Part shown: positions 1 to 7,787 of the stretch, piece by piece
Position numbering within the stretch: the first letter of the stretch is position 1
Layout of the letters: every line of letters begins with the position of its first letter
The notes under the pieces: generated by a model
Seen by the model: the letters and a program-made list of their open reading frames with translations, nothing else
Told to the model about the DNA's origin: nothing
The model's database searches: none
Made by a program: the position numbers and the translations under genes
Source: an uncultured Oscillospiraceae bacterium
Lineage (GTDB): Bacteria; Bacillota; Clostridia; Oscillospirales; Oscillospiraceae
Reading direction: 5' to 3'
Assembly: GCA_900763685.1 (NCBI GenBank)
Contig: CAAFLF010000026.1
Location: 1 to 29,609 of the forward strand
DNA length: 29,609 nt

Positions 1-2
1 GA

Positions 3-30
3 CCAAAGGGGGGCCTCGGCCCCCCTTTGG
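3..30. terminator. GC-rich hairpin, probable terminator of a gene left of the window
   Basis: A 13-bp perfect stem (arms 3-15 and 18-30, closing TC loop) with AAA/TTT at its base. There is no longer T-run after it, so its strength as a terminator is uncertain. It probably ends a gene lying outside the window; which strand it serves cannot be seen. Confidence 0.6.
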
Positions 31-69
31 AAACCCCGGCGGGGGGACGGGGGACGAGGGGTGCGGCAC

Positions 70-215
70 GCCGGGTCGTCGTGCCCTACGGGAGCACCAC
101 TGGTGGTGCCCAGCAGCGGGCCGATGTGGGCATCGGCCCCTACGGAAGCACCGTAGGTAGTGCCCAGCGGCGGGCCGCCAAGTCGTCGGCACCTACGAAG
201 GGCGAGGGACGAAGG
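70..215. repeat. Three degenerate ~54-bp tandem repeats
   Basis: The landmark CCTACG recurs at about 85, 139 and 192, a 54-bp spacing. Each is preceded by a GCCG...GTCG/CATCGGC hairpin-like segment. In the first two copies it is followed by a near-identical stretch (GGRAGCACC, then GTGCCCAGCRGCGGGCCG). The third copy decays into the G-rich tract. No convincing gene lies here. From memory such GGGCCGATGTGGGCATCGGC-type units are dispersed in intergenic regions of related gut clostridia; this was not checked. Confidence 0.65.
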
Positions 216-268
216 ACGAGGGGACGAGGGACGGGAGACGTTGGGACGGGGGATGGGGGATGGGGGAA
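201..268 (+). repeat. G-rich degenerate GGGACGA/GGGGGAT tract
   Basis: A purine-rich run of imperfect GGACGAGG / GGGACG / GGGGGAT units. It contains many runs of three to five G, enough for a G-quadruplex on the plus strand. It lies just upstream of the promoter of the surface-protein gene. Function unknown. Confidence 0.5.
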
Positions 269-290
269 AAATTTTGTATCCGGTTTGTCA

Positions 291-319
291 TTTACTTCTT
301 GGGCTGGCTGTGGTATGCT
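291..319 (+). promoter_or_regulatory. Sigma-A promoter for the SLH glycosidase gene
   Basis: TTTACT (291-296), a 17-nt spacer, then TATGCT (314-319). Transcription would begin near 326, giving a leader of about 70 nt to the start codon at 395. Confidence 0.65.
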
Positions 320-394
320 GGTGGAACACGAGAACCATGTTATGTAGACCGTCCCTCCGGCGGTCCGCGACGGAATGAATCAGGAGGCTGAGCA

Positions 395-3300
395 ATGAAA
401 CGAATCCCGCATCTCCCGCGGCGCGTGGGCGCCGCGCTGCTGGCGCTGGCGGTCTCGGCGTCGCTGGCACTGCCCGCGGCGGCGTCCGAGGCCCTGGGCG
501 AGGACCTTTCCGCCCGTGACACCACCCTGCACCAGGGCACCGCCCTGTCCCGGAACGTGTTCTGGAGCAGCACCTACTCCGACCTGCGGACGGAGAACCT
601 CATCACCTACTCCCCCTCGAGCCAGGTAAAGCCCATGGTGACCTTCGGCGAGAGCCTGACCCAGTGCCGCAGCGTCTCCACCGCCGCGAAGGCCCTGGAG
701 GACCAGGGCTACCGGGTGGTGGCCGGGCTCAACGGGGATTTCTTCAACACGGGCAACGGCCTGCCCATCGGCCTTGTCATCACCGAGGGGGAGCTGCGGT
801 CCTCCGACGGCGGGTACTACGGCATCGGCTTCCGGGCGGACGGCAGCGCCGTGCTGGGGAAGCCCGGCATCAAGGTCACGGCCTCCCTGGGCTATCAGCT
901 CAACGGGGTGGACCTCATCCGGACCATCACGGGCGTCAACAAGGCCCGGGTCTCCACCGGGGGCATCTATCTCTACACCCATGACTTCAACGCGAAGCGC
1001 ACCACCGGCACCACCGACCCCGGGGTGGACGTGGTCTGCTCGGTGCTGAGCGGCAGTCTCAGCGTGGGCGGCAGCCTGGAGCTGCTGGTGGAGCAGGTGC
1101 TGGACGGCGTGGCCGCCACCTCCGTGCCGGAGGGCAAGGTGGTGCTCTCCGTCCACGGGGAGAGCAACAGCTACTACGCGGACGCCCTCCGGGGCGAGAG
1201 CGCCGGGAACGTCATCACCGTCAGCGTCACCGCCAGCCAGGAGGGCTGGGAGGACGTGCGGTACGGCGTGGGCGCCCTCTACTCCCTGGTGGAGAACGGG
1301 CAGGTGGTGTCCGGCCTGCCCAGCGGGTCCTCCCCCCGGACGGCGGTGGGCCAGAAGGCCGACGGCAGCCTGATCTTCTACACCATTGACGGCCGGAAGG
1401 CCGGATACTCCATCGGCGCGAGCCTGAGCCAGGTGGCGAAGCGGCTCATCGAGCTGGGCTGCGTCAGCGCCCTCTGCCTGGACGGCGGCGGTTCCACGGC
1501 CCTGACCGTCACCACGCCGGACGCCACCGCCTCCGCCCTGACCAACACCCCCTCGGAGGGCTATGAGCGGGCGGTGACCAACCAGATCTTCCTGGTGGCG
1601 GACAGCCAGGGCAGCGGCGTGCTGGACCACTTCTATGTGACGGCGGAGAGCGACTACGTTCTCGCCGGCAGCAGCGTTGCCATCACCGCCCGGGGCGTGG
1701 ACACCCGGTACATCCCCGTGGACGCGAGCTACCGGCTCTCCGCCACCGCCGGGACCCTGACGGAGAATGTCCTGACGACCCCCGCCAGCGGCGGGGACAT
1801 CACCGTCACCGCCAGCGGGCAGGGACGGAGCGGGTCCATCGTCATCCACGCGGTGAGGAACGTAGACTCCCTGCAGGTCCTCTCCGGCGGGAAGGCCATC
1901 ACGGCCCTGACGCTGAATCCCGGCAAGAGCGCCGCCCTCACCGCGGCGGCGGTCTCTAACCACCTGAAGCTCAAGGCGGACAACGCCGCCTTTACCTGGA
2001 CCGTCACCGGCAGCGCGGCCAAGTGGGAGAACGGCAGCGTGGTGGCCCTGGCCCCCGGCAGCGCCACTTTGACCGTTACCGGCGGCGGGAAGACGGTCAC
2101 CATTCCCATCACCGTCACCACCCTGGCTCTCAAGACCGTGGAGGGCTTTGAGACGGCGAATTCCGGCTTCTACGCCGGCAGCGGCAGCGGCCTGAGCCTG
2201 AGCCGCTCCACGGCGGCGGACCTGGTCCGGATGGGCCGGGGCGCCGGCAAAGTAGATTACACCCTCACGGAGGAGCAGGGCTATGCCGCCGAGTGGCGGC
2301 TGGGGACCGGCGTCGCCGTGGACGGGGTCTACAACCAGCTGAACCTCTGGGTCCGGGGCGACCAGTCCGGGAATACCCTGTCCCTCCTCTACCACAGCGA
2401 CAGCAAGGGGGACCAGAAGGCGGAGCTCTGCAAGCTGGACTTCTCCGGCTGGAAGCAGGTCAGCTTCGTCATCCCCGAGGAGGGCGGCATCACCCTTCTG
2501 GGCCTCGGCCTCAGCGCCGGGGCGGCGACGATCGCGGATGACGGCCTCGGCGGCGTTACCGTGACGTATCCCGAGACGGCCCGGACCGGGACGGTGTATC
2601 TCGACCAGATCACGGCGTCCTTCGTGGGCGTGGTGGACAACGCGCCCCCGGTCATCACTCTGGGGAGCGTCACAGAGGCCGGGCGGCTCACCGCGACGGT
2701 GAAGGACGCCGCGGACGGCGTCCTGCCCAAGGCCCAGATCTCCGTCACCTGGGACGGGGCGGTGACGGAGTTCACCTATAACGCGGAGACCGGGGCCCTC
2801 AGCGTCTCCGCCGTCTCCGACGGCGCGCCCCACCGCATCACCATCTACGCGAAGGACGGCTCCGGCAACATCGGCCGGGCCTCCTACGACTGCCCCATCA
2901 CCGAGGGGAGCCACCGCTTCACGGACACCGAGGGCTACTGGGCGGCGGACTACGTGGACTACCTCTACACCGCCGGCATCACCACCGGCTACTCGGACGG
3001 CACCTTCCGCCCCGGCGACAAGATCACCCGGGTGCAGTTCGCGGCCATGCTCTTCCGCTATCTGGGGCTGGACGCGAAGCAGTATCAGAACGTGACGCTG
3101 CCCTTTGAGGACGCCGGGAAGATCCCGGAGTACGCCGAGACGGCGGTGAAGGCCCTCTACACCATTGGCGTGGTGGGGGGCGTCAACCGGGGCGGGAAGC
3201 TCTACTTTGACCCCAACGCCACCCTGACCCGGGCCCAGGCCGCCGCCATGATCGGCCGGACCCAGGAGAAGGGCTTCGGCACGGCGGAGCTGAAGTTCAC

Positions 3301-3451
3301 CGACAGCGCCAAGATCCCCGCCTACGCCAGCTTCTACATCCAGACCATGGTGTATCAGGGCATCCTCAGCGGCTACGCGGACGGGAGCTTTGGGCCCGGG
3401 GCCAGCATCACCCGGGGCCAGATGGCCAAGATCCTCTATCACCTGCTGTGA
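395..3451 (+). CDS. Secreted phosphodiester glycosidase (NAGPA-type) with three SLH domains
   Basis: 1018 aa. A signal peptide is visible (positively charged start, hydrophobic core about residues 12-26, Ala-rich cleavage region near 28-31), so the protein is exported. Residues about 60-400 match the NAGPA / exopolysaccharide phosphodiester glycosidase family: NGDFFNTGNGLPIG, then SPRTAVGQKADG and LDGGGST near residue 361. Next come beta-rich Ig-like linker regions (about 410-590) and a carbohydrate-binding-like region. Three C-terminal S-layer homology repeats (about 840-1018) carry the ITR motifs. The SLH repeats should anchor it to pyruvylated wall polymer. The family hydrolyses sugar-1-phosphodiester bonds; the substrate here is unknown, perhaps wall teichoic or capsular polymers. 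AGGAGG lies 7 nt before the ATG. It is a single-gene unit between its own promoter and a strong terminator. Confidence 0.9.
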   Translation: MKRIPHLPRRVGAALLALAVSASLALPAAASEALGEDLSARDTTLHQGTALSRNVFWSSTYSDLRTENLITYSPSSQVKPMVTFGESLTQCRSVSTAAKALEDQGYRVVAGLNGDFFNTGNGLPIGLVITEGELRSSDGGYYGIGFRADGSAVLGKPGIKVTASLGYQLNGVDLIRTITGVNKARVSTGGIYLYTHDFNAKRTTGTTDPGVDVVCSVLSGSLSVGGSLELLVEQVLDGVAATSVPEGKVVLSVHGESNSYYADALRGESAGNVITVSVTASQEGWEDVRYGVGALYSLVENGQVVSGLPSGSSPRTAVGQKADGSLIFYTIDGRKAGYSIGASLSQVAKRLIELGCVSALCLDGGGSTALTVTTPDATASALTNTPSEGYERAVTNQIFLVADSQGSGVLDHFYVTAESDYVLAGSSVAITARGVDTRYIPVDASYRLSATAGTLTENVLTTPASGGDITVTASGQGRSGSIVIHAVRNVDSLQVLSGGKAITALTLNPGKSAALTAAAVSNHLKLKADNAAFTWTVTGSAAKWENGSVVALAPGSATLTVTGGGKTVTIPITVTTLALKTVEGFETANSGFYAGSGSGLSLSRSTAADLVRMGRGAGKVDYTLTEEQGYAAEWRLGTGVAVDGVYNQLNLWVRGDQSGNTLSLLYHSDSKGDQKAELCKLDFSGWKQVSFVIPEEGGITLLGLGLSAGAATIADDGLGGVTVTYPETARTGTVYLDQITASFVGVVDNAPPVITLGSVTEAGRLTATVKDAADGVLPKAQISVTWDGAVTEFTYNAETGALSVSAVSDGAPHRITIYAKDGSGNIGRASYDCPITEGSHRFTDTEGYWAADYVDYLYTAGITTGYSDGTFRPGDKITRVQFAAMLFRYLGLDAKQYQNVTLPFEDAGKIPEYAETAVKALYTIGVVGGVNRGGKLYFDPNATLTRAQAAAMIGRTQEKGFGTAELKFTDSAKIPAYASFYIQTMVYQGILSGYADGSFGPGASITRGQMAKILYHLL

Positions 3452-3456
3452 CAGCC

Positions 3457-3488
3457 AAGGCCCCCGGGCATCCGCCCGGGGGCCTTTT
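3457..3488 (+). terminator. Rho-independent terminator after the SLH glycosidase gene
   Basis: 13-bp perfect stem (3457-3469 with 3474-3486), ATCC loop, followed by a short T tract. It starts 5 nt after the stop codon. Confidence 0.85.
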
Positions 3489-3543
3489 CCCCGGAAAAGG
3501 GAGAGAAACTTGGGATTTTTCCCGGGGAAACGTGGATTTTCCC

Positions 3544-3573
3544 TTTACAAAGGACGGGCGGCTCTTATATAAT
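3544..3573 (+). promoter_or_regulatory. Promoter of prfB, followed by a hairpin-rich leader
   Basis: TTTACA (3544-3549), 18-nt spacer, TATAAT (3568-3573). The leader of roughly 110 nt to the start codon at 3690 is extremely GC-rich. It can form at least three successive hairpins (about 3600-3625, 3627-3645 and 3647-3664). I recognise no known riboswitch or leader class in it. Confidence 0.75.
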
Positions 3574-3689
3574 AAGGGGTACTGCGAAGATGGGCCCAGC
3601 CCCCCGGCGTTCCGGGGGCGGCCTTCGGGGCGCTGCCGCCCCGCCCCGGGCATCCCCCGGGAGACCGAAGGAAACGGAGATACGATACC

Positions 3690-4814
3690 ATGGCTTTGAT
3701 CGAATACGACGCCTATAAACAGAAGCTGAACGCGCTGGAGCCGGAGCTCACCAAGCTCTCCGCCGCCCTGGACATCGAGAGCGCCAAGCAGGAGGCCGCG
3801 CGGCTGGAGGAGGAGACCGCCCAGGACGGGTTCTGGAACGACCTGGCCCGGTCCCAGAAGGTGCAGATGCGCCTCAAGCAGCTGCAGAACAAAATTCAGC
3901 GGCAGGACAAGCTCATCGCCACCTGGCAGGATCTCGTGGCCCTCTGCGAGATGGGCCAGGAGGCCGAGGACGAGGAAATCCTGGCCGAGATCAAGGCCGA
4001 GTACGGCGAGCTGGAGACCAAGATCGAGGAGACGAGGCTGGAGACCCTGCTCACCGGGGAGTATGACGCCAACAGCGCCATCCTCACCTTCCACGCCGGT
4101 GCCGGCGGCACCGAGGCCCAGGACTGGGCGGAGATGCTCTTCCGGATGTACACCCGCTGGGCCGAGCGCCACGACTTCAAGTGCACTACCCTCAACTATG
4201 AGGAGGGGGACGAGGCGGGCATCAAGTCCGCCACCATCTCCATCGAGGGGGAGAACGCCTACGGCTTTTTGCGGAGCGAGAACGGCGTGCACCGGCTTGT
4301 GCGGGTGTCCCCCTTTGACGCCAACGCCCGGCGGCAGACCTCGTTTGCCGCGGTGGAGGTGATGCCGGAGCTGCCCGACGACATCGAGGTGGAGATCCGG
4401 CCCGAGGACATCGAGATGCAGGCCTGCCGCTCCTCCGGCGCCGGCGGCCAGCACATCAACAAGACCTCCTCCGCCGTCCGCCTGACCCACCTGCCCACGG
4501 GCATCGTGGTCTTCTGCCAGACGGAGCGGAGCCAGTTCCAGAACCGGGACAACGCCATGAAGATGCTGCGGGCCAAGCTCCTGGAGCTGAAGATCCAGCA
4601 GCACGCCGAGAAGATCAGCGACATCAAGGGCGTGCAGATGAAGATCGAGTGGGGCAGCCAGATCCGCTCCTACGTCTTCATGCCCTATCAGCTGGTGAAG
4701 GACACCCGCACGGGCTTTGAGACCGGCGGCATCGGCGCCGTGATGGACGGCGACCTGGATGGGTTCATCAACGCCTATCTGACCCAGCAGGCGACGGGAG
4801 AACTCAAGAAATAA
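3690..4814 (+). CDS. prfB: Peptide chain release factor 2
   Basis: 374 aa, the normal RF2 length. It recognises UGA/UAA stop codons on the ribosome and triggers hydrolysis of peptidyl-tRNA. The GGQ motif is at residues 252-254 within SSGAGGQHINKTSSAVR. The RF2-type stop-recognition tripeptide SPF is at 207-209, which separates it from RF1 (PxT). Start: ATG at 3690 follows GAAGGAAACGGAG. Homologous RF2 genes often need a +1 frameshift at CTTTGA near codon 26. Here the equivalent place reads CTGGAC in LSAALDIES, so the gene is one open frame and this autoregulatory frameshift is absent. A hairpin (4826-4850) follows. Confidence 0.96.
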   Translation: MALIEYDAYKQKLNALEPELTKLSAALDIESAKQEAARLEEETAQDGFWNDLARSQKVQMRLKQLQNKIQRQDKLIATWQDLVALCEMGQEAEDEEILAEIKAEYGELETKIEETRLETLLTGEYDANSAILTFHAGAGGTEAQDWAEMLFRMYTRWAERHDFKCTTLNYEEGDEAGIKSATISIEGENAYGFLRSENGVHRLVRVSPFDANARRQTSFAAVEVMPELPDDIEVEIRPEDIEMQACRSSGAGGQHINKTSSAVRLTHLPTGIVVFCQTERSQFQNRDNAMKMLRAKLLELKIQQHAEKISDIKGVQMKIEWGSQIRSYVFMPYQLVKDTRTGFETGGIGAVMDGDLDGFINAYLTQQATGELKK

Positions 4815-4825
4815 ACTGACCCGAA

Positions 4826-4850
4826 AAGGGGGACGCGGAGCGTCCCCCTT
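4826..4850 (+). terminator. Hairpin after prfB
   Basis: 11-bp perfect stem (4826-4836 with 4840-4850), GGA loop. It is not followed by a T-run, so it may be only a partial terminator and let some transcription into the MATE gene. No strong separate promoter for that gene was found. Confidence 0.55.
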
Positions 4851-4903
4851 AGGTATGTCGAAAAACTTGCCGCGGAAGGCGGCCGGAAAGGATACTTTGA
4901 CCC

Positions 4904-6277
4904 ATGGATATGGAAAAGACCCCACTGAAGGAAAACAAGATGGGCGTGCTGCCGGAGGGGAAGCTCCTGGCCGGGATGGCGGTGCCCATGATGATCTCCA
5001 TGCTGTTCCAGGCCCTCTACAACGTGGTGGACAGTGTGTTCGTGGCCATGCTGAGCCAGGACGCCATGAACGCCGTGTCCCTGGCCTTCCCCCTGCAGAC
5101 GCTGATGATCGCCATGGCGGGCGGCACGGGCGTCGGCATGAACGCCCTGGTGTCCCGGTCCCTCGGCGAGAAGCGGCAGGAGAGCGCCGACCACGCGGCC
5201 AACGTCGGCATTTTCCTCAGCCTTTGCAGCTTCGTGCTCTTCGCCGTCATCGGGCTGACCCTGGGGCGGCCCTTCTTCCTGGCCCAGACGAAGAACCCCG
5301 TCATCGTGGACTACGGGGCGGACTACATCGGCATCTGCCTGGGGGCCTCCATCGGCCTTTTCTGCCAGTTCTGCTTTGAGCGGCTGCTGCAGGCCACGGG
5401 GCGGACCAAGCTCTCCATGCTCTCCCAGATCGTGGGCGCGGCCATCAACATCGTGATGGACCCCATTTTGATCTTCGGTCTTCTGGGCTTCCCGAGGCTG
5501 GAGGTGGCGGGCGCCGCCATCGCGACGGTCCTGGGCCAGGTCATCGCGGCGGGGCTGGCGCTGTACCTGAACCTCCGGCACAACCCGGAGCTCCATCTCC
5601 GGCGGCGCTTCCTCCGCTGGAACGGCCCCTTCGTCCGGGAGATCTACCGGATCGGCGTGCCCTCCATCATCATGCAGTCCATCGGCTCGGTGATGACCTT
5701 CGGCATGAACAAGATCCTCATCGGCTTCACCGAGGCGGCCACGGCGGTCTTCGGGGCCTACTTCAAGCTGCAGAGCTTCATCTTCATGCCGGTCTTCGGC
5801 CTCAACAACGCGATGGTGCCCATCGTCAGCTACAACTACGGCGCGGGGCGGATGGACCGGGTGAAGCGAACCTTCCGGCTGACGGTGGTGACGGCCATCT
5901 CCATCATGAGCGTTGGGTGCCTGCTCTTTGAGGTGATTCCGGCCCCGCTGCTGGGCTTCTTCTCCCCGTCGGAGGAGATGCTCTCCATCGGCCCCGCCGC
6001 CCTGCGGATCATCGGCGTCACCTTCCCCCTCGCGGGCTTCTGCATCATCGCGGGGTCCATGTTCCAGGCCATCGGCAACCCCCTCCACAGCCTGGTGGTC
6101 TCCGTCTGCCGGCAGCTGGTGGTGCTGCTGCCGGCGGCGTATCTCCTCTCCCTCAGCGGGCGGCTGGAGCTGGTGTGGCTCAGCTTCCCCATCGCGGAGG
6201 TAGTGAGCCTGACCCTGACGGCCATCTTCCTGCGGCACACGCTGCGGGCGGCGGACGCGAGGGTGGGCGCGGCCTGA
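4904..6277 (+). CDS. MATE family multidrug/cation exporter
   Basis: 457 aa polytopic membrane protein with about 12 hydrophobic segments in two similar halves. Family-typical sequences include PMMISMLFQALYNVVDSVFV in the first helix, GTGVGMNALVSRSLGEK after it, and GLNNAMVPIVSYNYGAGR in the second half. MATE proteins export drugs, toxins or metabolites in exchange for Na+ or H+; the substrate cannot be told. ATG at 4904 has AAAGGA 11 nt upstream. A second in-frame ATG at 4910 would remove two residues and has worse spacing. It ends at a bidirectional terminator shared with the convergent radical SAM gene. Confidence 0.93.
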   Translation: MDMEKTPLKENKMGVLPEGKLLAGMAVPMMISMLFQALYNVVDSVFVAMLSQDAMNAVSLAFPLQTLMIAMAGGTGVGMNALVSRSLGEKRQESADHAANVGIFLSLCSFVLFAVIGLTLGRPFFLAQTKNPVIVDYGADYIGICLGASIGLFCQFCFERLLQATGRTKLSMLSQIVGAAINIVMDPILIFGLLGFPRLEVAGAAIATVLGQVIAAGLALYLNLRHNPELHLRRRFLRWNGPFVREIYRIGVPSIIMQSIGSVMTFGMNKILIGFTEAATAVFGAYFKLQSFIFMPVFGLNNAMVPIVSYNYGAGRMDRVKRTFRLTVVTAISIMSVGCLLFEVIPAPLLGFFSPSEEMLSIGPAALRIIGVTFPLAGFCIIAGSMFQAIGNPLHSLVVSVCRQLVVLLPAAYLLSLSGRLELVWLSFPIAEVVSLTLTAIFLRHTLRAADARVGAA

Positions 6278-6287
6278 GGAAAAACGG

Positions 6288-6327
6288 AAAGCCCGCCCGG
6301 TCCCAATGGGACCGGGCGGGCTTTTTT
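6288..6327. terminator. Bidirectional terminator between convergent genes
   Basis: A 16-17-bp perfect stem (6288-6304 with 6308-6324) with loop AAT. The plus strand ends in six T's (6322-6327); the left side carries AAA, giving U's on the minus strand. It serves the MATE exporter (plus) and the radical SAM gene (minus). Confidence 0.88.
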
Positions 6328-6328
6328 G

Positions 6329-6946
6329 TCAGCCGGAGATGTATTCCCGCACCCGGTAGGTCGCGCCGATCTCCTCCTCGCAGATCTTTCGGCAGGACTC
6401 GATCTCTTCCTTCGGGATGGTGTCCACCACGGTCATCATCACCTGGGGGACGTACTGGCGGACCTCCTTCGCAAAGGCCTTCATGGCCTCGTAGGCGTCC
6501 GGGTAGATGGGGTGGCAGAGGGCGTTATACTTCTCCGCCGTGTCGGTATTGAGGGAGATGGAGACCATGTCGAAGCGGCCGGCGAAGTCCGGGGCGGTGT
6601 CCCGGCCGTGGATGAGGGAGGCGGTGCCGTTGGTGTCCATCCGGGTGAAAATTTTCTTACCCTTGGCCTTGAGCTGGTCGATGACCCAGCAGATATCCGG
6701 GAGGCGGTAGCTGGGCTCGCCGAAGCCGCAGAAGACCAGCTGGGCGTACTTCGTGAGGTCATGGCTCTCGATGGAGGCGAGGATCTCCTCCTTCGTGGGC
6801 TCGCGTTTTAGCCAGAGGTTGTCGGTATAGATGCTGCCGGGGGCGTTGTGCCGGAGGCAGAACTCGCAGTTGAAGTCGCAGCGGTTGGTGGAGTTCACGT
6901 AGAGGTTGCCGCCGTACTCATAGGTGATGGTAAAGCCTTTCTCCAT
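6329..6946 (-). CDS. TatD-associated radical SAM protein
   Basis: 205 aa. The radical SAM cluster motif is at the N-terminus: Cys23, Cys27 and Cys30 in NRCDFNCEFC, which bind a 4Fe-4S cluster and S-adenosylmethionine. FCGFGEPSYR (SAM-binding GxxEP-like) and MDTNGT follow. This short family is known mainly for being encoded next to tatD, as here (73 nt downstream). Its substrate is unknown. ATG at 6946 was chosen because AAAAGGA lies about 10 nt upstream; an in-frame GTG at 6955 has the ribosome site too close. It is the last gene of the xth-tatD operon and stops 2 nt before the shared terminator. Confidence 0.85.
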   Translation of the reverse strand: MEKGFTITYEYGGNLYVNSTNRCDFNCEFCLRHNAPGSIYTDNLWLKREPTKEEILASIESHDLTKYAQLVFCGFGEPSYRLPDICWVIDQLKAKGKKIFTRMDTNGTASLIHGRDTAPDFAGRFDMVSISLNTDTAEKYNALCHPIYPDAYEAMKAFAKEVRQYVPQVMMTVVDTIPKEEIESCRKICEEEIGATYRVREYISG

Positions 6947-7019
6947 GGGGGTCACGTCCTTTTTGGAAGATGTCACGAAATTTGGTGGAAAACTTCGTGG
7001 AAATGTCGAAAAACCGATC

Positions 7020-7784
7020 TCAGGGGATGCGGTAGAAGCGCTTGCCGCTGCGGAAGGTGACGTCCTCCGCCTCTTCCCGGGAGATGCCCTGGCAGGAGGC
7101 GACCGTTTCCGCCACGGCGGAAAGCCAGTCGCTGCGGTTGCGCTGGCCCCGGTGGGGGACCGGGGTGAGGTAGGGGGCGTCGGACTCGATGAGGATACGG
7201 TCCAGGGGCACGGAGGCGAGGACCTCCAGGGCCTTGCGGGCGTTCTTATAGGTGACGGGGCCGTCAAAGCCCAGGTACCAGCCCCGGCGCCAGAGAATTT
7301 TCGCCATCTCGGCGCTGCCGGAGAAGCAGTGGAAGACGCCGTCGAGATCGGGGAAGTCCTGGACCATGGCGAGGCTGTCGGCGTGGGCGTCCCGGTCGTG
7401 GACGATGACGGGGAGATTCAATTCCCGGGCAAGCTGGAGCTGGCGGCGGAAGACCGCCTGCTGCTCGTCCCTGCCGGGGTTATCCTCCCAGTGGTAGTCG
7501 AGGCCGATCTCCCCGATGGCGACGACCTTGGGGTGCTTCGCCAGCTCCCGCAGGGTCTCGTAGTCGGCTTCCGTGGCGCCGCCGCACTCCTCCGGGTGGA
7601 TGCCCACGGCGGCGTAGACGAAGTCATACTCCTCCGCCAGGGCCACCGCCCGGCGGGAGGAGGGGATGTCGCAACCGGGGTTCAGGATCAGGCCCACGCC
7701 GTTTGCCCGCAGCTCCCGGAAGAGCTGGGCCCGGTCGGGGTCGTAGATGGGGTCGTCGTAGTGGGCGTGGGTGTCAAAGATCAT
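7020..7784 (-). CDS. tatD: TatD family metal-dependent hydrolase / DNase
   Basis: 254 aa, full length. Metal-binding residues of the TIM-barrel amidohydrolase-like TatD family are all visible: His6 and His8 (DTHAHYD), Glu92 (GEIGLDYHW), His129 (VIVHD), His152 (FHCFSGS) and Asp202 (ESDAPYLTP). Members cleave DNA (3'-5' exonuclease) and are linked to DNA repair and quality control. The start lies 3 nt after the xth stop, so the two repair nucleases are probably translated from one message. Confidence 0.93.
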   Translation of the reverse strand: MIFDTHAHYDDPIYDPDRAQLFRELRANGVGLILNPGCDIPSSRRAVALAEEYDFVYAAVGIHPEECGGATEADYETLRELAKHPKVVAIGEIGLDYHWEDNPGRDEQQAVFRRQLQLARELNLPVIVHDRDAHADSLAMVQDFPDLDGVFHCFSGSAEMAKILWRRGWYLGFDGPVTYKNARKALEVLASVPLDRILIESDAPYLTPVPHRGQRNRSDWLSAVAETVASCQGISREEAEDVTFRSGKRFYRIP

Positions 7785-7787
7785 GGC

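Noticed and set aside
380..3442. 1020-codon open frame on the minus strand opposite the SLH glycosidase
   Set aside because: GC-rich shadow frame: composition dominated by G, A, R, V, H repeats, no domain, no ribosome site. The plus-strand frame has a signal peptide, catalytic motifs and SLH repeats. The same applies to other long antisense frames (e.g. 3408-4925, 4775-6238, 6924-8684, 21919-23385).
3694..3699. CTTTGA at the start of prfB, resembling the RF2 frameshift site
   Set aside because: It lies at codons 2-3, whereas the known site is near codon 26. The upstream frame ending there (3448-3699) is non-coding leader sequence with hairpins. ATG 3690 gives a full-length RF2.
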